Below, piece by piece: positions 1 to 10,783 of a DNA stretch of 64,000 nt. A program made the translations under genes and the position numbers. The DNA is from Ascarosepion bandense (taxonomy: Eukaryota > Mollusca > Cephalopoda > Sepiida > Sepiidae), in the NCBI GenBank assembly GCA_037127315.1, contig JBBBDQ010000309.1, forward strand, positions 782,501 through 846,500. Direction: 5' to 3'. Positions within the stretch are counted from its first letter, which is position 1; every line of letters begins with the position of its first letter. Below the pieces are notes generated by a model. It saw nothing but the letters and a program-made list of their open reading frames with translations, did not search any database and was not told where the DNA came from.

Positions 1-99
1 GAAACACTTGTAAACAAACTTGGGTTTTTTTCCACCTCCAACTTGAAGTGTGTATATTACCAGTTGCCATAACATAAAGATGACAAATAATTTACAACA

Positions 100-234
100 T
101 TTGAAGCTAACGGACCCCTTTACCAATATACTCAAATTTTATTTGGAATAACTAATGCGATAGCATCATTTCAACATGTTATTGATAAATTTGTTAAGGA
201 GAAAACTACCTTTTATCAGAAACTATCTCATATG
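100..234 (+). pseudogene. Ty3/gypsy reverse transcriptase fragment
   Basis: An open frame on the + strand reads EANGPLYQYTQILFGI, then TNAIASFQHVIDKF. This is the block of gypsy-type reverse transcriptases in which a tyrosine/phenylalanine-rich stretch is followed by an FG.TNA..FQ motif. Only this block is present; the YADD-type catalytic motif and RNase H are missing. The sequence from about 251 onward, and its continuation beyond 9641, looks non-coding and may be LTR or flank of the same relic. The copia element at 291 later inserted just downstream. Family assignment is fairly safe; clade is not. Confidence 0.7.
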
Positions 235-285
235 TTTGCTATTGGGGCATGTGGGGGCTTCCTTACTTTGCTCAATCCAGCAGTA

Positions 286-290
286 GCAGC
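286..290. repeat. Copia target-site duplication, left copy
   Basis: GCAGC immediately precedes the left LTR of the copia element; the same five bases follow the right LTR at 9637-9641. Five base pairs is the usual length for Ty1/copia integrases. Confidence 0.75.
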
Positions 291-303
291 TGTAAATGGA
301 ATA

Positions 304-467
304 TGTTTCATTAATTTTTATCTGAGGATGTTTATGAATAAAAGATAACACAATGAACACATCTGTATTATATCATGGTCGTTTATTTAGGGGCCTGGAA
401 CCCACGACAGCGGAGACGGTCCTTCACTCAAAATGGTGAAGACCCTATTTCAGTCCCTCGTGCAACA
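304..467 (-). repeat. Gypsy LTR, 3' copy in element orientation
   Basis: 164 bp from TGTTTCATT to GTGCAACA, matching 4784-4947 at all but seven positions. The flanking five bases GAATA are duplicated at the other end. Confidence 0.92.
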
Positions 468-622
468 TCTTCTCTTTTCTGAACAAAAAAAAATAAAACA
501 CAAAAAACAAAAATAATAAATCAAAACATTCACCACACTGTCCTAGTGACCTAGGCATTCATCGGGCTGACTACCTTCTTACCTAACAGGGATTATTCTA
601 CCCTTTTCACTTTGGACTCAAA

Positions 623-2089
623 TTACGATGTGTAGTCCTTGCATCTAGCAGGACTTCTTATTAGTCTTCCTGACCTTGTCGTCCTCACCCTTTCTGGATT
701 TGATTTTGTTGGGGATAGTGTCTGGCTCACCCCTTCTTTTCTATCACTTTCCTGTCGAGGTGTTTGTGGGTTATAAATGTCTTTTACAACCCCTCCTGCA
801 TTTACTGGTACCTCACCATACTCCTGGTATGGCTGGTAGATCATTGATGGTAATGGGGGTGATTCTGCTGTTTTCTTCAAGTCCACCCTATTCCGTCGAT
901 ACAGCTCCCCATCAACTTTCACATGGTATGACCTCTCATCCAGTCTTTGCCACACAATCACTTTTTTCCACTCTTTCTGACCTTTTATGTGTGGTTTCAT
1001 CCGCACCACATCTCCAGGTTGCAATGGTGGAAGTAGTTTTACTTTGTGGTTAAAGTAACGCTCTTGTTTCCTGCCATCCTGCTTCACTGTCTTTTTAAAT
1101 TTTTGGGGTAATTCTGGCTTAAGTAGATCCTCTCTGGTCAGAAGAAGTGTTTTTGTTCTTCTGGACATCAGTTTCTGTGCTGGTAATAAAAGACCTTTAG
1201 CTGGCGTATTCCTGTGATCCGACATTGCTAAGTATAGATCAGCCTTATCTTCCATCGCTTTCCAGAAGAGGTTCTTTGTCATCTTTACTGCAGATTCTAC
1301 TTTTCCATTTGCCTTGCTATTGTAAGGACTGACAGGTGTATGTGTAAAACACCACTATTTTGCAAAGGTGGAAAATTCCTGGCAACTAAACTGAGGTCCA
1401 TTATCAATGACCACCTGATCTGGTATCCCATGTCTTGCAAAATGGTGTTTAAGTTTAGTGATCACTGTCTTTGCTTGAGTACTTGGAAGATGATCAATTT
1501 CCCAGAAGTTGCTCATGTAATCAACTGTGCAGAGATAGTCCCTATCTGCAAACCTAAAGAGATCTACCCCCACTTTTGGCCAGGGTCTCTCAGGAATTTC
1601 ATGGACCATCAGGGGTTCTGCAGGATTAGCCACTTCGAATTTTCTACATGTGGAACATTTTGACACATAATCTCTGATGTCACTATTCATGTTTGGCCAG
1701 TACAAGCATTCTCTTGCTCTTCTGCAATATCCTTCGACCCTTAGGTGTGTAGAATGTAACTTTTCTTTCAACACGGTCTGCTAGGTCATCGGGACTACTA
1801 CTCGATTTCCTCTGAAAATTAGCCCGTCTTGTACGGTCATTTCATTCCGCATGCTAAAATATGGTCTTACCTCTGGGTCAAGATTTGCCTTGTCTTCTGG
1901 CCATCCTTCGACAATTACCTGCTGCAACTGCTGCATGCATCTGTCTTCCTTCATGGCGGAGCGTAATTCGAGCAGCCTTCTCTCTGTCACCAGAATATAT
2001 TCAGTTTCCTTGACATCATCATCGTCATCCATATGTTCACTGCTCACTCCATGGATGTATGCCCTTGACAGTGTATCTGCAAGGAACAT
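623..2089 (-). pseudogene. Gypsy integrase, broken
   Basis: Read on the - strand, this continues the polyprotein after RNase H. It shows the zinc-binding HHCC region (CLYWPNMNSDIRDY, then KCSTCRKFE) and the DDE core (first D in KVGVDLFRF, second in VIDNGPQF, glutamate in NGKVESAVK). A basic C-terminal part rich in proline and charged residues ends at 623. An in-frame stop sits just after the second catalytic aspartate, before 1355, and the frame also breaks near 1781-1790. Integrase inserts the cDNA copy into the genome. The catalytic triad can still be read across the breaks, so inactivation is by stops rather than by loss of those residues. Confidence 0.85.
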
Positions 2090-2101
2090 CTTCCTACCCG
2101 C

Positions 2102-3199
2102 CTAGTACAGAACTGTAATGTTGTAAACTTGCAACCGTATCAACATATTCTGCAGTCGCTTTGGGCATTTCCCCAATTCTTTTTTCATTATTGCTTCCAT
2201 TGGCCTATGATCGGTCAGCACTGTGAGTTGTTGACCAAATGTATACTGGTGAAAGCATTCACATGTGTAGACTACTGCTAACAGTTCTTTTTCAATCTGT
2301 GCATACCAAGTTTCTGTGTCTGTAAGTTCTTGGCTGATATAGGCTAAAGGCTGACCCTCTTGCAGCAGTGCAGCCCCCATGCCCTTCTCACTTGCGTCAC
2401 ATTGAATGACCAATGGTTTGTTGTGGTCATAGTATCTCAATACTGGTGCTTCACTCACTAGCTTTTTGATTTTCTCAAAAACCACTTCATGGATTTCAGT
2501 CCATGGCACACCTGTCTTCGTTAAATTTCGAATTGGAGCCATCACGTCGGAGATATGAGGTAGAAATTTTGCCAGATAATTCACAAATCCCCCCAATCGT
2601 TGAACTCCTTTTATGTCTGTTGGGCACGGCATATCCTTTATTGCTTTTACCTTCTCAGGATCAGGACGTAAACCTTCACTGGTTATCATGTGACCCAGGA
2701 ACGATATGGATGTTTGCCGTAAGTTCAATTTTCCGTCATTCAGTCGCATCCCACGTTCACGACATCTCTGCAACAGCTTTCTGAGTTTTTTATCATGATC
2801 GGCTGTTGCTTCTTCCATGATGGTACCTTTCCCAACCACCAGAAGATCATCTGCTTTGTTAATGACTCCTTCCAAGTCAGCCACATTGTTAAATAGTACC
2901 CTCTGAAATATCTCAGGAGCTGGAGCAATCCCAAAGGTTAAAACTTTCCATCAAAACCGACCATATGGAGTGGCAAATGTTGTCAAGCGACTGCTGGCTT
3001 CATCCAATTTTAGATGCCAAAATCCATCCTGTAGATCTAGGGTAGAGAACACTTTATTGTCAGCCAGTTCTGGGAGTAGATCGTCCAATACAGGTAACTG
3101 GAAATGTTCCCATTTAAGAGCCTTATTTAGTGGTCTTGGATCTATACATATTCGTAGTTTCCCATTTTCTTGACCACCAGCGCTAATGCGCTTACCCAT
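2102..3199 (-). pseudogene. Gypsy reverse transcriptase and RNase H, broken
   Basis: The - strand frame starts with LRICIDPRPLNKAL and FSTLDLQDGFWHLKLDE, typical gypsy reverse transcriptase blocks carrying the first catalytic aspartate. After a frameshift near 2885-2950 it continues through INKADDLLVVGKG (the ADD catalytic pair), FLGHMITSEGL and a thumb region. RNase H follows (VIQCDASEKGMGAALLQEG, then LTDHRPMEAI). It would copy the element RNA into DNA. The tether between RNase H and integrase ends near 2102 with a stop. Each domain is complete enough to identify but the chain is not continuous. Confidence 0.88.
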
Positions 3200-3909
3200 G
3201 GTGTTGGCTCACTTACTGGTTCAATCACTTTCTTTTTTACTAGTTTTTCCAATTCATCTTTCACTTTGCCTTTAAGTGCTACTGGTATTCTCCGTGCAGC
3301 TGCTACATGAAGTGTTACATTTGGATCCACTTCCAAATGTACCTCTCCCAGTAACTGACCCAGTTCTTCCTTGAATACATCATTGAATTCTTTTATAATT
3401 ATGTCCAGGTGTTGGCTGCTGAATTCATCTGATTGAGATACTTTGGCAACCATCTTGAACCTTTCGTTATTGACTGTGATGAGGGCCATCTTCTGAATTG
3501 CATTTTCCCCAAGTAGTGAATGAAAATCCTCCTTTACAATAACAAACTTTACTGCATATTTCTGTCCATTTTTGGGGTTTTTCATTTTAACCCAACACTC
3601 CCCTAATGGTTTCATCTCTGCCCCATTCCACATCACCAGAGTCTTATTAGAGTGTTCAAGTGTTTGTCCCATTACATGCTTCTCATTCAATATATTGACT
3701 GATGCGCCACTATCAAGCTGAAAAACAACTGACTTTCCTTTCACCAACATTTCTGCTTTTATTATTTCTTGTCTTACAGCATTGACTTTTTCCCTTATCA
3801 TTACACTATCAACCTGTCCATAGTCCGAACCACTACTACTGCCATTGTCAGAACCCTCTTGTGTTTCGACTGTCCGAATATTCTTTTTTCTCGATGATCT
3901 GCATTTCAT
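3142..3909 (-). pseudogene. Gypsy protease and start of reverse transcriptase
   Basis: A 255-residue - strand frame. An acidic, serine-rich linker leads into the retropepsin motif FQLDSGASVNIL around residue 63, the active-site D-S-G of the aspartic protease that would cut the polyprotein. Residues about 170-255 form the start of the reverse transcriptase (VDPNVTLHVAAARRIPVA, then VKKKVIEPVSEPTPWVS). The frame shifts near 3142-3199, where the next reading frame takes over. Confidence 0.85.
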
Positions 3910-4645
3910 AGCAAAGTGGTTCTTCCCACCACATTTGAAACATGTTTTCCCAAATGCCGGACATGACTCTTTACTCGGTTCATGTCACAATGTACATGCC
4001 CTACACACTCTGTCACTTTGTGCTGAAGGTTTTCTCTTGGGTTTGAACCTGACTGTTTACTCCTTCGGGTCTCAGGATTCTGGACTGTAGCGTAGCGTTT
4101 TCTGACAGCTTACATATGTCTATGCATTTTTGTAAATCTAACTGTCTTATTTTCAGTAATTCTGCTTGTATATGGGGATTATGTATTCCAAGAATTATCT
4201 GGTCTTGCAGTATGGATGAAACACAATTGTCACAAAAATTACACGTTTTCACCAACGTCCGAAGTGCCGTAATAAATGCTTCAACAGTTTCCGACTCCCC
4301 CTGTTTCCTTGTATGGAAAATGTACCGTTCATATGTTTCATTCGTTTCCCCTATAGCGTATCTATCGAATGCCTGAATTATTTCGTCAGGTGTACTCTCC
4401 TCTTCAGGAGTTAAGAACTAAAACCTATAATACACCTTCAATGTCTCGTCTCCCAGCATATGAAGCAAAAGTGCCGTTTGGTACTGTACCGGCTGTCTCG
4501 ACAGATTCATGATAATAGTGTAATTATGCCATTTCAGTTTAAAAAGTTTCCAGTTCGCCGATAAATTATTTTCCATGCATAGGGGTGGTGGAGGTCTTAT
4601 GCCAGCCACAAGTCTGTTTGTTTCATCTAAGCCGAGCTCCGACAT
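3900..4645 (-). pseudogene. Gypsy gag with zinc knuckle, broken
   Basis: The first ATG frame ends at 4645 on the - strand (MSELGLDETNRLVAG) and reads into a capsid-like stretch (LFKLKWHNYTIIMNL). After a break near 4256-4417 it resumes as SSILQDQIILGIHNPHIQAE, which is gag capsid. A CCHC zinc knuckle, CFKCGGKNHFAMKC (spacing C-2-C-4-H-4-C), is encoded at about 3900-3945 just before the protease region. Gag would form the particle and bind RNA. Confidence 0.8.
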
Positions 4646-4783
4646 TTTTTTTCCTCAACATGCCTACAAATTAAACTTGAAAAATTAACAATTAAATGCT
4701 ACTTATCTTGGTTCGTCTTTTGAAATACATTCCTTATTTTCTCTTCCTTGCTTGGATATCCTTTCATCCCACCATGGCCACCA

Positions 4784-4947
4784 TGTTTCATTAATTTTTA
4801 TCTGAGGATGTTTATGAATAAAAGATAACACAACGAACACATCTGTATTATATCATGGTCGTTTATTTAGGGGCCCGGAACCCGCGACACCGGAGACAGT
4901 CCTTCACTCAAAATGGTGAAGACCCTACTTCAGTCCCTCATGCAACA
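4784..4947 (-). repeat. Gypsy LTR, 5' copy in element orientation
   Basis: 164 bp, pair of 304-467. It is followed at 4948-4952 by the GAATA target duplication. Inward of it (left of 4784) the - strand reads TGGTGGCCATGG, at the position expected for a primer binding site; I do not assign the tRNA. Confidence 0.92.
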
Positions 4948-4952
4948 GAATA

Positions 4953-5112
4953 TAGACATCAACAACATGTGTGAAAGAAAGTTAATTTTTATTTCCCTAT
5001 GTGCAAACCGCTTGTGTCCATAATTCAAAACTGTCACCCTTCACCATTTCCTGTGATAAAATTGTCTCAATGGTGAAGAGCAGCCAAGAGACACCACTCA
5101 GTGGAGTTAACA
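4953..5112 (-). repeat. Copia 3' LTR, main part after the nested insertion
   Basis: This 160-bp stretch plus 291-303 gives 173 bp that align end to end with the right LTR at 9464-9636. Its end GTTAACA corresponds to ATTAACT in the other copy. The separation is due only to the gypsy element and its duplicated GAATA. Confidence 0.88.
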
Positions 5113-5187
5113 ATTCTTCACCTTTTTTCTGATCTTTTAGATGATCTCTGAAAAAGAGAGAGAAAGAAAAAGAAAGAAAAAATTGTA

Positions 5188-5688
5188 TTAAATGTATAGC
5201 TCTTTGGGCTCTGCCACAAACCCAAGTATTTTAATTTTAAATGAAGGCACACCCTTCTTAGTTAAACAATCAGTAACTTGTTCATTTGTCGGTATCCAAG
5301 AGAACTCTGCTATTTCCTTTCTTTCCATCATTTCTCTCAAAATAGGCATCTTTATGTGAAGTCTCTTGTCTAAAATTTGTGTGTATGAATATACAGAGTT
5401 ATAGAGACAGAAATTGTTCATTTTGCATATTATCTTGATATTCTCAGGTTCATCCTTCAACTGCAGTAATTACAATAATAGCTTCCTGTAAAATAGGCTG
5501 GCTTCTGATATGTCAACCATGGCTAGTGTTTTGGCAGCTAATGTACTTTTGATCACTCTTCTAATGCGCTTGGATTGCCAGGCTATGGGCATATATCTGT
5601 TGTTACCACCAACCAAAAAGATTATATTACCTCCCTGAGATCCTCCAACTGTCAGGTTAGCGAATGAAGTATCACTATAGGTGATCAA
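5188..5688 (-). pseudogene. Copia RNase H, broken
   Basis: The - strand frame ending at 5688 begins ITYSDTSFANLTVGGSQGG, matching the copia RNase H start with its first catalytic aspartate in YSD. It continues through MPIAWQSKRIRRVIKSTLAAK, the conserved W.SK.Q..V..ST.EAE-type block. After a break at 5461-5469 a second frame carries the C-terminal part (FSWIPTNEQVTDCLTKKG), the usual end of copia pol. The domain removes the RNA strand during reverse transcription. Confidence 0.85.
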
Positions 5689-5949
5689 GATTTCCTAAGT
5701 TGAGAATGTCTATCTGGGATTTTTCCTTCTTTGCTTTTTTAACTACTCTATTGGGATATTTTATACATTCAACATTGCTTTGTTTGTGAATAGAGCTTAA
5801 AGCCCTAACATCATAGGTAAGATCAGGTCTGGTTTGGGTAGCCAGCCAGTTAAGTTGACCAATAGCTTGCCTGATTTCCGTAATTTCTGTTGTGGATATT
5901 GTGTCTTTTAGGTTCCTGCCTGTTTCAACTGGAATATATTTTAGTTTCT

Positions 5950-6871
5950 TTACATATTTTGTCCAAGTTTGAAATTTTTACCATTCTTTTTTATGTCTAA
6001 TCCTATATATTGGAACACCACAATTTCTTCGGACTTAACTGCAAATATCTGATGGACCCTGTCTATAACTTTTCTCTGAAAAATGTCTGAACCGGCAAAG
6101 CAAAGATCGTCCACATGAGTAGCAATTATACCTTGCAGTTTGTTTCCAAAATGCCATGTGAATATGACCTGATCATATTTGGAAGCTACTGCTCCTGAAT
6201 TCATCAATTTCTCCTTGAGTGTTAGGTACCAAGACCTAGAGGAATCGTTCAAACCATATACACATTTGGAGAGTTTCCAAATATAGCCTCTTTGGGAGGA
6301 TCCAGATAAACCAGTCAATCCAACTCTTTGCTTTGTAGAAATGCTGTTTTTATGTCCATAGATTTACACACCCAATGATTAGTTGCTATTATTGCTAATG
6401 CTATGCGTAAACCTTCCTTGGAGCACGTGGGAGAATTGTTCCTTAGGTTGTTAGCATCTTTATCCTGAAAGCCTCTAGCAACAAGTCTGGCTTTGTATGT
6501 TTGTTTGCCATCAGAATTATTGGTGGAAATTTTTGGTTGACCATGATCCAGTACTTGGACTTTATTTTTAACCCAGCTCTGGAGTTCCCTACTTCTTGCT
6601 TCCTCTACTTCCAGGTTATTATTGGCAGAGGTGATCATTACATTTGCCTCATCACAAGAATTGTGCTTGTGTTTGGTTTCTTCAGCCTTACTGGTTTGCC
6701 ACTCAGATAAGTCATGTCAAAGTCCAGCCAGAAAGGTTCACCCTGTTCCATAACTACATTCATCAAATGTTTGTTTTTGCCGGTGGCTTTTCCTGCCCTA
6801 CGTATGACATTTAATTTTCTCCAGTCAGAGTCTTGTGTCATTAGCAAGCTTGCATTTAATAATTTGTCCAA
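5950..6871 (-). pseudogene. Copia reverse transcriptase, broken
   Basis: On the - strand, overlapping frames show AGKATGKNKHLMNVV, then YKARLVARGFQDKD, then MDIKTAFLQSKELD (first catalytic aspartate). They continue with WKLSKCVYGLNDSSRSWYLTL and THVDDLCFAGSD, where HVDD replaces the usual YVDD active-site motif. The order and wording are those of the Ty1/copia RVT_2 domain. At least two frameshifts (near 6315 and 6638) split the chain. Confidence 0.88.
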
Positions 6872-6989
6872 GTTTTGGAAGCTTAACTTTCTTCATGGTG
6901 ATGTTTGATGTTCTGCTTATTTGTTGTATCTCGTGTTTCCACAGTCTGATGTTGCTCCATATTGTTGGCTAGGACTTCAAAATCTTTGT

Positions 6990-7343
6990 CTAAATTATTC
7001 TCTTCAAAATTTGGCATTCTTGAAGATTCTTCAGGCCTTTTTGTAGGGTACTGGGTTCCTTGCTGCTACTCTCATTGGGATTTTGATACGTTTCAAGGTA
7101 GGGCACTGAACAAGATGGATGTACCCTAAGATAGGTGCCACCATGCTTGACAAGCACCTGCTTATGTTTCCATCCTATGACAGTTCCAGGACCAAGCCAT
7201 CTATCAAACGGGTTCCTTTTGTAGAGAATAGCATCTCCATTTTTGTATGATTGTACTATGCCTGTTTTAACTTGGTGGCAAAGTGCACATCTTAGTTTTT
7301 CTGAGGATTCACCTGCTATGAAATGTTTCCTGGCAGCATGCAT
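6990..7343 (-). pseudogene. Copia integrase C-terminal region
   Basis: The - strand frame MHAARKHFIAGESSEKLR continues with YKNGDAILYKRNPFDRWLGPGTVIGW and KHGGTYLRVHPSC, the GKGY-like C-terminal block of copia integrases. It sits between the DDE core and the reverse transcriptase, as expected. The frame is broken from the core by the stretch 7344-7592. Confidence 0.8.
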
Positions 7344-7559
7344 AGTGTTCAGGTTATTTGCAACAATTTCACACCTTCTAGTGCAGGGAGCTTGTCCTTT
7401 AGAAAACCTGGTAGGTTGGGATTTCTGCCAAAAATTAATTGATTAGGACTGTATTCATGGACACTGTGAAGTGTATTTTTGGCACTTATGGTCCATGCAA
7501 GAGCCACCTCGAAACTACAATTTCTATTCTTCTCTGGTTTTTTTTAACATTTCTCCCAA

Positions 7560-8273
7560 TATTTCATTATGTCTTTCATTTTGTCCATTGCTTCATGGGC
7601 TTTCAGCAGCAGTAGTATGAACAACAATGTTTAGATTTTGTGCCATGTCCCAAAACAACTGGTTATTGAACTCTCTGCCATTGTCAGTGAGAATAAACCC
7701 TGGTTTCCCAAAATACGCAATCCAGTTCTTAAAGATACCACTAATGATATCCGAACTTTCCTTACTTGGAATTCTAACTCCAACACTGTATCTTGTACCA
7801 TGGTCAATAAGGTACAATGCCTTGTTTCCATTAATTTCTTTAATATCTATGGCAATGCTCTTATTGAAATAGGTTTCCAGTGAAAACCCAACGATGGATC
7901 TGGGTTCAACCCTTTTGTACCTTATGCAAATTTCACAAAAATTAGGGAACTCTTTAAGAATTTTAATAAATTCAGGATCTCTCATTCCAGCATTCCTAAC
8001 TAAGTTACATAGCTTTTTACCGCTAGGGTGACTGAATTGTCTGTGGAGTTTATTAGCAATTTTAATTTTTTCTAGTCTATTTTTACCTGAAATCTCTTTA
8101 GTAAACAAAATTTGTTTGAACTTACCTCGGTCTGGTGGAGGTCTGGTAATGGGAATGTGATAGTGACCAGATGAGGTACATTGCAGTGGGATCTTTTTTT
8201 CAAACATGGTGACATTGTCATTCTCAAAATTGAGGCATGTCCTGGCTCTTTTCATGGACTTTTTGCTTAACAA
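7560..8273 (-). pseudogene. Copia GAG-pre-integrase and integrase core
   Basis: The - strand frame contains the zinc-binding region (HRQFSHPSGKKLCNLV, then FCEICIRYKR), the first catalytic aspartate in AIDIKEINGNKALYLID and the second in FILTDNGREFNN. The segment with the catalytic glutamate (NGQNERHNEI) lies just past an in-frame TGA near 7590, where a tryptophan is expected. The lack of a second stop nearby suggests recent single-base decay at this point. Integrase precedes reverse transcriptase here, which separates copia from gypsy elements. Confidence 0.88.
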
Positions 8274-8405
8274 AAGTGGTATGTCAGTGTCTACAACATT
8301 AGTGACGATACTGACCTCAATACCAGCAATAACACACTTTAGAGTGGCTGTGTGGGTGGATTTAAACGTGTTTCCGTCCCCAAACTTATAACTCCTTACT
8401 CCATC

Positions 8406-8690
8406 TCAAACTTTTATTTCTTGTTTTTGTTTTTCTGGTACGGTTTTCAGAAAACACTCATACCATTTTGTTCCACAAACAGTCCCAGATGCACCACTAT
8501 CCAAGACGGCCAAACTGAGTGTCTCTTCTAAGAACATGTTAGCGCCGCCTCTGCCATATTGCTTTTGCTGGTTCATTAGCACAAGGTTAGACATGAGTAA
8601 ATGACCTCCTTTTTCACTGTCTGCCTCGGCATAAGAACAGTTGCAAGCTCAGTGAAATTTACAACCACATCTAAAACATGTAGTGTTCTT
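8406..8690 (-). pseudogene. Copia protease and gag zinc knuckle
   Basis: The - strand frame 8406-8594 shows SLAVLDSGASGTVCGTKWY, the copia aspartic protease active site (D-S-G-A-S). Immediately upstream on that strand, about 8645-8690, a CCHC knuckle can be read (C-2-C-4-H-4-C beginning CFRCGCKFH), with a stop inside it. The protease would cleave gag-pol. Confidence 0.82.
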
Positions 8691-8932
8691 GTCGCTTTCA
8701 GATTGTGAGTTTAAAGTTTTTTTAGTGTAGTGTGTTGGGTTTCTGTTGCAGCCCTTTCCGCCATTACCTCATCAATTAAATTGGAATTTCTTATAACTGC
8801 GGCCTCGTCCACAACTACTATAGTAGGTCTCCTCAGTTTCATTCTGGTCATCCGTGCTGAAAACAATGCCCGATTTGATTTTTACCATAACTGGAGGAGT
8901 TTTGGGGGATGAAGCATGGCAGTATTCTTCAT

Positions 8933-9440
8933 TTAGTATTTTTTTAATTGTTTAGACATTTCACTAAGTGTGAGTTCTTGAACAGTAGCTTTTATTAGCC
9001 ATTTGTTTTCCATGGTGAGAGTGGCACTTTTCAATGCTCTGTATGTGAGCACAGGCTCAGGCAGAATTATTTTGTGCTCTTTTAATTTGGCAATGTGGTG
9101 CTCAAAATCAATGAGAAAATTGTCTAACGATGTGTTGCTCTGCCTTTGAAGATGTTCAAAAGTCTTGTACACTTTAAATGCTGCTTGGTTGGCGTCTTTT
9201 AAGAAGAGGGTATCAAGTTTTTGGTATATCTTCAGATGCCATCTTCAGCATTGAGAATGTCAATATCCAATTCCAATAATACTTCTCTGGCTTTACCTTC
9301 CAAGGTCAGTAGTACAACAAGCGCCCATTTGCATGCCTCTAAACTGATAGCGAGTTCCTATATCCGCATTTCTTTTTTTCCAGGAATTATATTTGTCTGT
9401 GTTTAAGGCAGGTGGGGTAATATATCTAGAAGCCATTTTT
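8933..9440 (-). pseudogene. Copia gag, broken
   Basis: The - strand frame MYKTFEHLQRQSNTSLDNFL, followed by DFEHHIAKLKEHKIILPEP and LTLSEMSKQLKKY, is a gag capsid in the style of UBN2/copia gag. The start of gag lies between 9172 and the 5' LTR at 9464, where the frame is not continuous. Confidence 0.75.
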
Positions 9441-9463
9441 TTATCTTTACACTCTGCTACCAA

Positions 9464-9636
9464 TGTAAATGGAATATAGACTCCAACGACATGTGTGAAA
9501 AAAAGTTAATTTTTATTTCCCCACATGCGAACTGCTTGTGTCCATAATTCAAAACTGTCATGCTTCACCATTTCCCATGATAAAATTGTCTCAATGGTGA
9601 AGAGTGACCAGGGGAAACCACTCAGTGGAATTAACT
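9464..9636 (-). repeat. Copia 5' LTR
   Basis: 173 bp beginning TGTAAATGGAATATAGAC, the counterpart of 291-303 joined to 4953-5112. About 21 differences by eye. It is followed by the GCAGC duplication at 9637-9641. Confidence 0.88.
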
Positions 9637-9641
9637 GCAGC

Positions 9642-10286
9642 AACAGAAGTAATCGGCATGGAACAACCAGAAGTTCCAGAAGTCATGAAAACCAGGACCA
9701 AACCCTATTCAGTCTCTTTCTACTTTTCCCTTTTAGTGTCCCCTATCTTCAGGCCCAGCTCAAAGAACTACTCATATCCCTTGCTGCATGTGGCCCTGTC
9801 CTGGCAGTTTCACACTTGGACTTCTTGTTCTCTCAGTGGGAACAAGTGGAGAAATCTTTCTACAAAACAGCTATTCAAAAACATTGTTAACTGGGTGACC
9901 TCTTTTCCCTGCAAAATACCACTATTTTGCTCTCTGTTTCAACCACAAATAAAAGCTGTAAATTATTCCAAGCCTTGGGTTTGTTCATTCTGTTCTCATT
10001 GCTGAGAAAACACATACAGGTAACCAGGAAAAATTCCTAAAATACATTCCCTTACATCAACAATATAACTATTGCTGGGAAAGACCAGGGGGAGCATGAC
10101 AGGTGTGTGAAGGTGTTCCTTGAGGCTCAAAAGAGTATTGGGCATGTTTGCATATGTAAATCTGAAATGGAATTTCATAAAACCAGAGGAATATCCTACT
10201 TTAGTGTGTAACAGATCTATAAACAAGATTTTCAAGGGCAAACTCTTTCAGATAAACCAAAATTTGGTTGTAAACACAAATTATCT
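9642..10286. other. No gene recognised; possible old LTR flank
   Basis: This was continuous with 1-285 before the copia insertion. It contains AATAAAAGC near 9949, a polyadenylation-like signal, and open frames without family motifs (for example 9604-10005 +, which starts inside the copia LTR). A long terminal repeat of the relic at 100-234 is possible but I see no second copy. Confidence 0.4.
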
Positions 10287-10501
10287 TGTTGTGTTGCTTG
10301 GTTTTGTACAATTAGAAGATAACACAAACTTGAATTAATGATGTTTATTTTTTTTTATATAAAACTTTAGGTTTTTACATCGAGTTAACAACCGTTAATT
10401 TTTGTGTGTGGATACAGGAGCAGACTAGCTGACTTCTCTTCACTCTGGGAGAATAGTAGTAAACACGTCTATCCCTTCTGGACTCTAGTTGTCAACTGAC
10501 A
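10287..10501 (-). repeat. LTR of the deleted gypsy element, left copy
   Basis: Starts TGTTGTGTTGC and ends CAACTGACA. Shares long blocks with 13491-13700, including ATTAGAAGATAACACAAAC, GGATACAGGAGCAGACTAGC and GGACTCTAGT. A purine tract on the element strand lies just inside. Confidence 0.85.
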
Positions 10502-10783
10502 GCGTCTTCCTCTTTTCAAATCTCTCCACCAAACTACTGTCCTTCACTCCTACTTCTTACTCCTACTTCTACCGCTATTCCTACCAAAAGAAACTGTTAA
10601 CTTGTTTAACAGTTTTGCCGCCCAATTTTAAATTCTTGGCATCAGTGTGTCTATTTTTAGAGCACTCGCCATTTTATAAACCATAAGAGAAGTTTCCCCT
10701 TTAGAACGGAGTGTACTAATAATAATAGTACACGTTATATTTCTTCCAGGAAACTTTTCGACCTGAACAGGATTTTCTGTTTA

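Larger units (their letters stand above)
304..4947 (-). mobile_element. Ty3/gypsy retrotransposon nested in the copia LTR
   Basis: Two 164-bp LTRs (304-467 and 4784-4947) bound a - strand gag-pol region in the gypsy order: gag, protease, reverse transcriptase, RNase H, integrase. A perfect 5-bp duplication GAATA flanks it (299-303 and 4948-4952). The duplication is made from copia LTR sequence, so the gypsy element landed inside an existing copia LTR. Inside the left LTR the - strand has a purine tract (468-481). The LTRs differ at 7 of 164 positions by eye, five of them C/T or G/A changes at CpG sites. Coding frames are broken by stops and frameshifts. Confidence 0.92.
291..9636 (-). mobile_element. 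Ty1/copia retrotransposon, split by a nested gypsy element
   Basis: The gene order on the - strand is gag, protease, integrase, reverse transcriptase, RNase H, which is the Ty1/copia order. The two LTRs are 173 bp each once the inserted gypsy element and its duplicated target are removed: left 291-303 plus 4953-5112, right 9464-9636. A 5-bp target duplication GCAGC flanks it at 286-290 and 9637-9641. Just inside the right (5') LTR the - strand reads TGGTAGCAGAG (9452-9462), which fits an initiator-methionine tRNA primer binding site. Without the gypsy insertion the element is about 4.7 kb. Its LTRs differ at about 21 of 173 positions by eye, and the coding region has stops and frameshifts, so it is an old, dead copy. 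Confidence 0.9.

Noticed and set aside
676..1053. 125-codon + strand open frame
   Set aside because: It is the antisense shadow of the gypsy integrase C-terminus; no domain on its own strand.
9525..10005. Two overlapping + strand frames of 121 and 133 codons
   Set aside because: They start in the copia LTR, which is unrelated to the flank, and show no domain or conserved composition.
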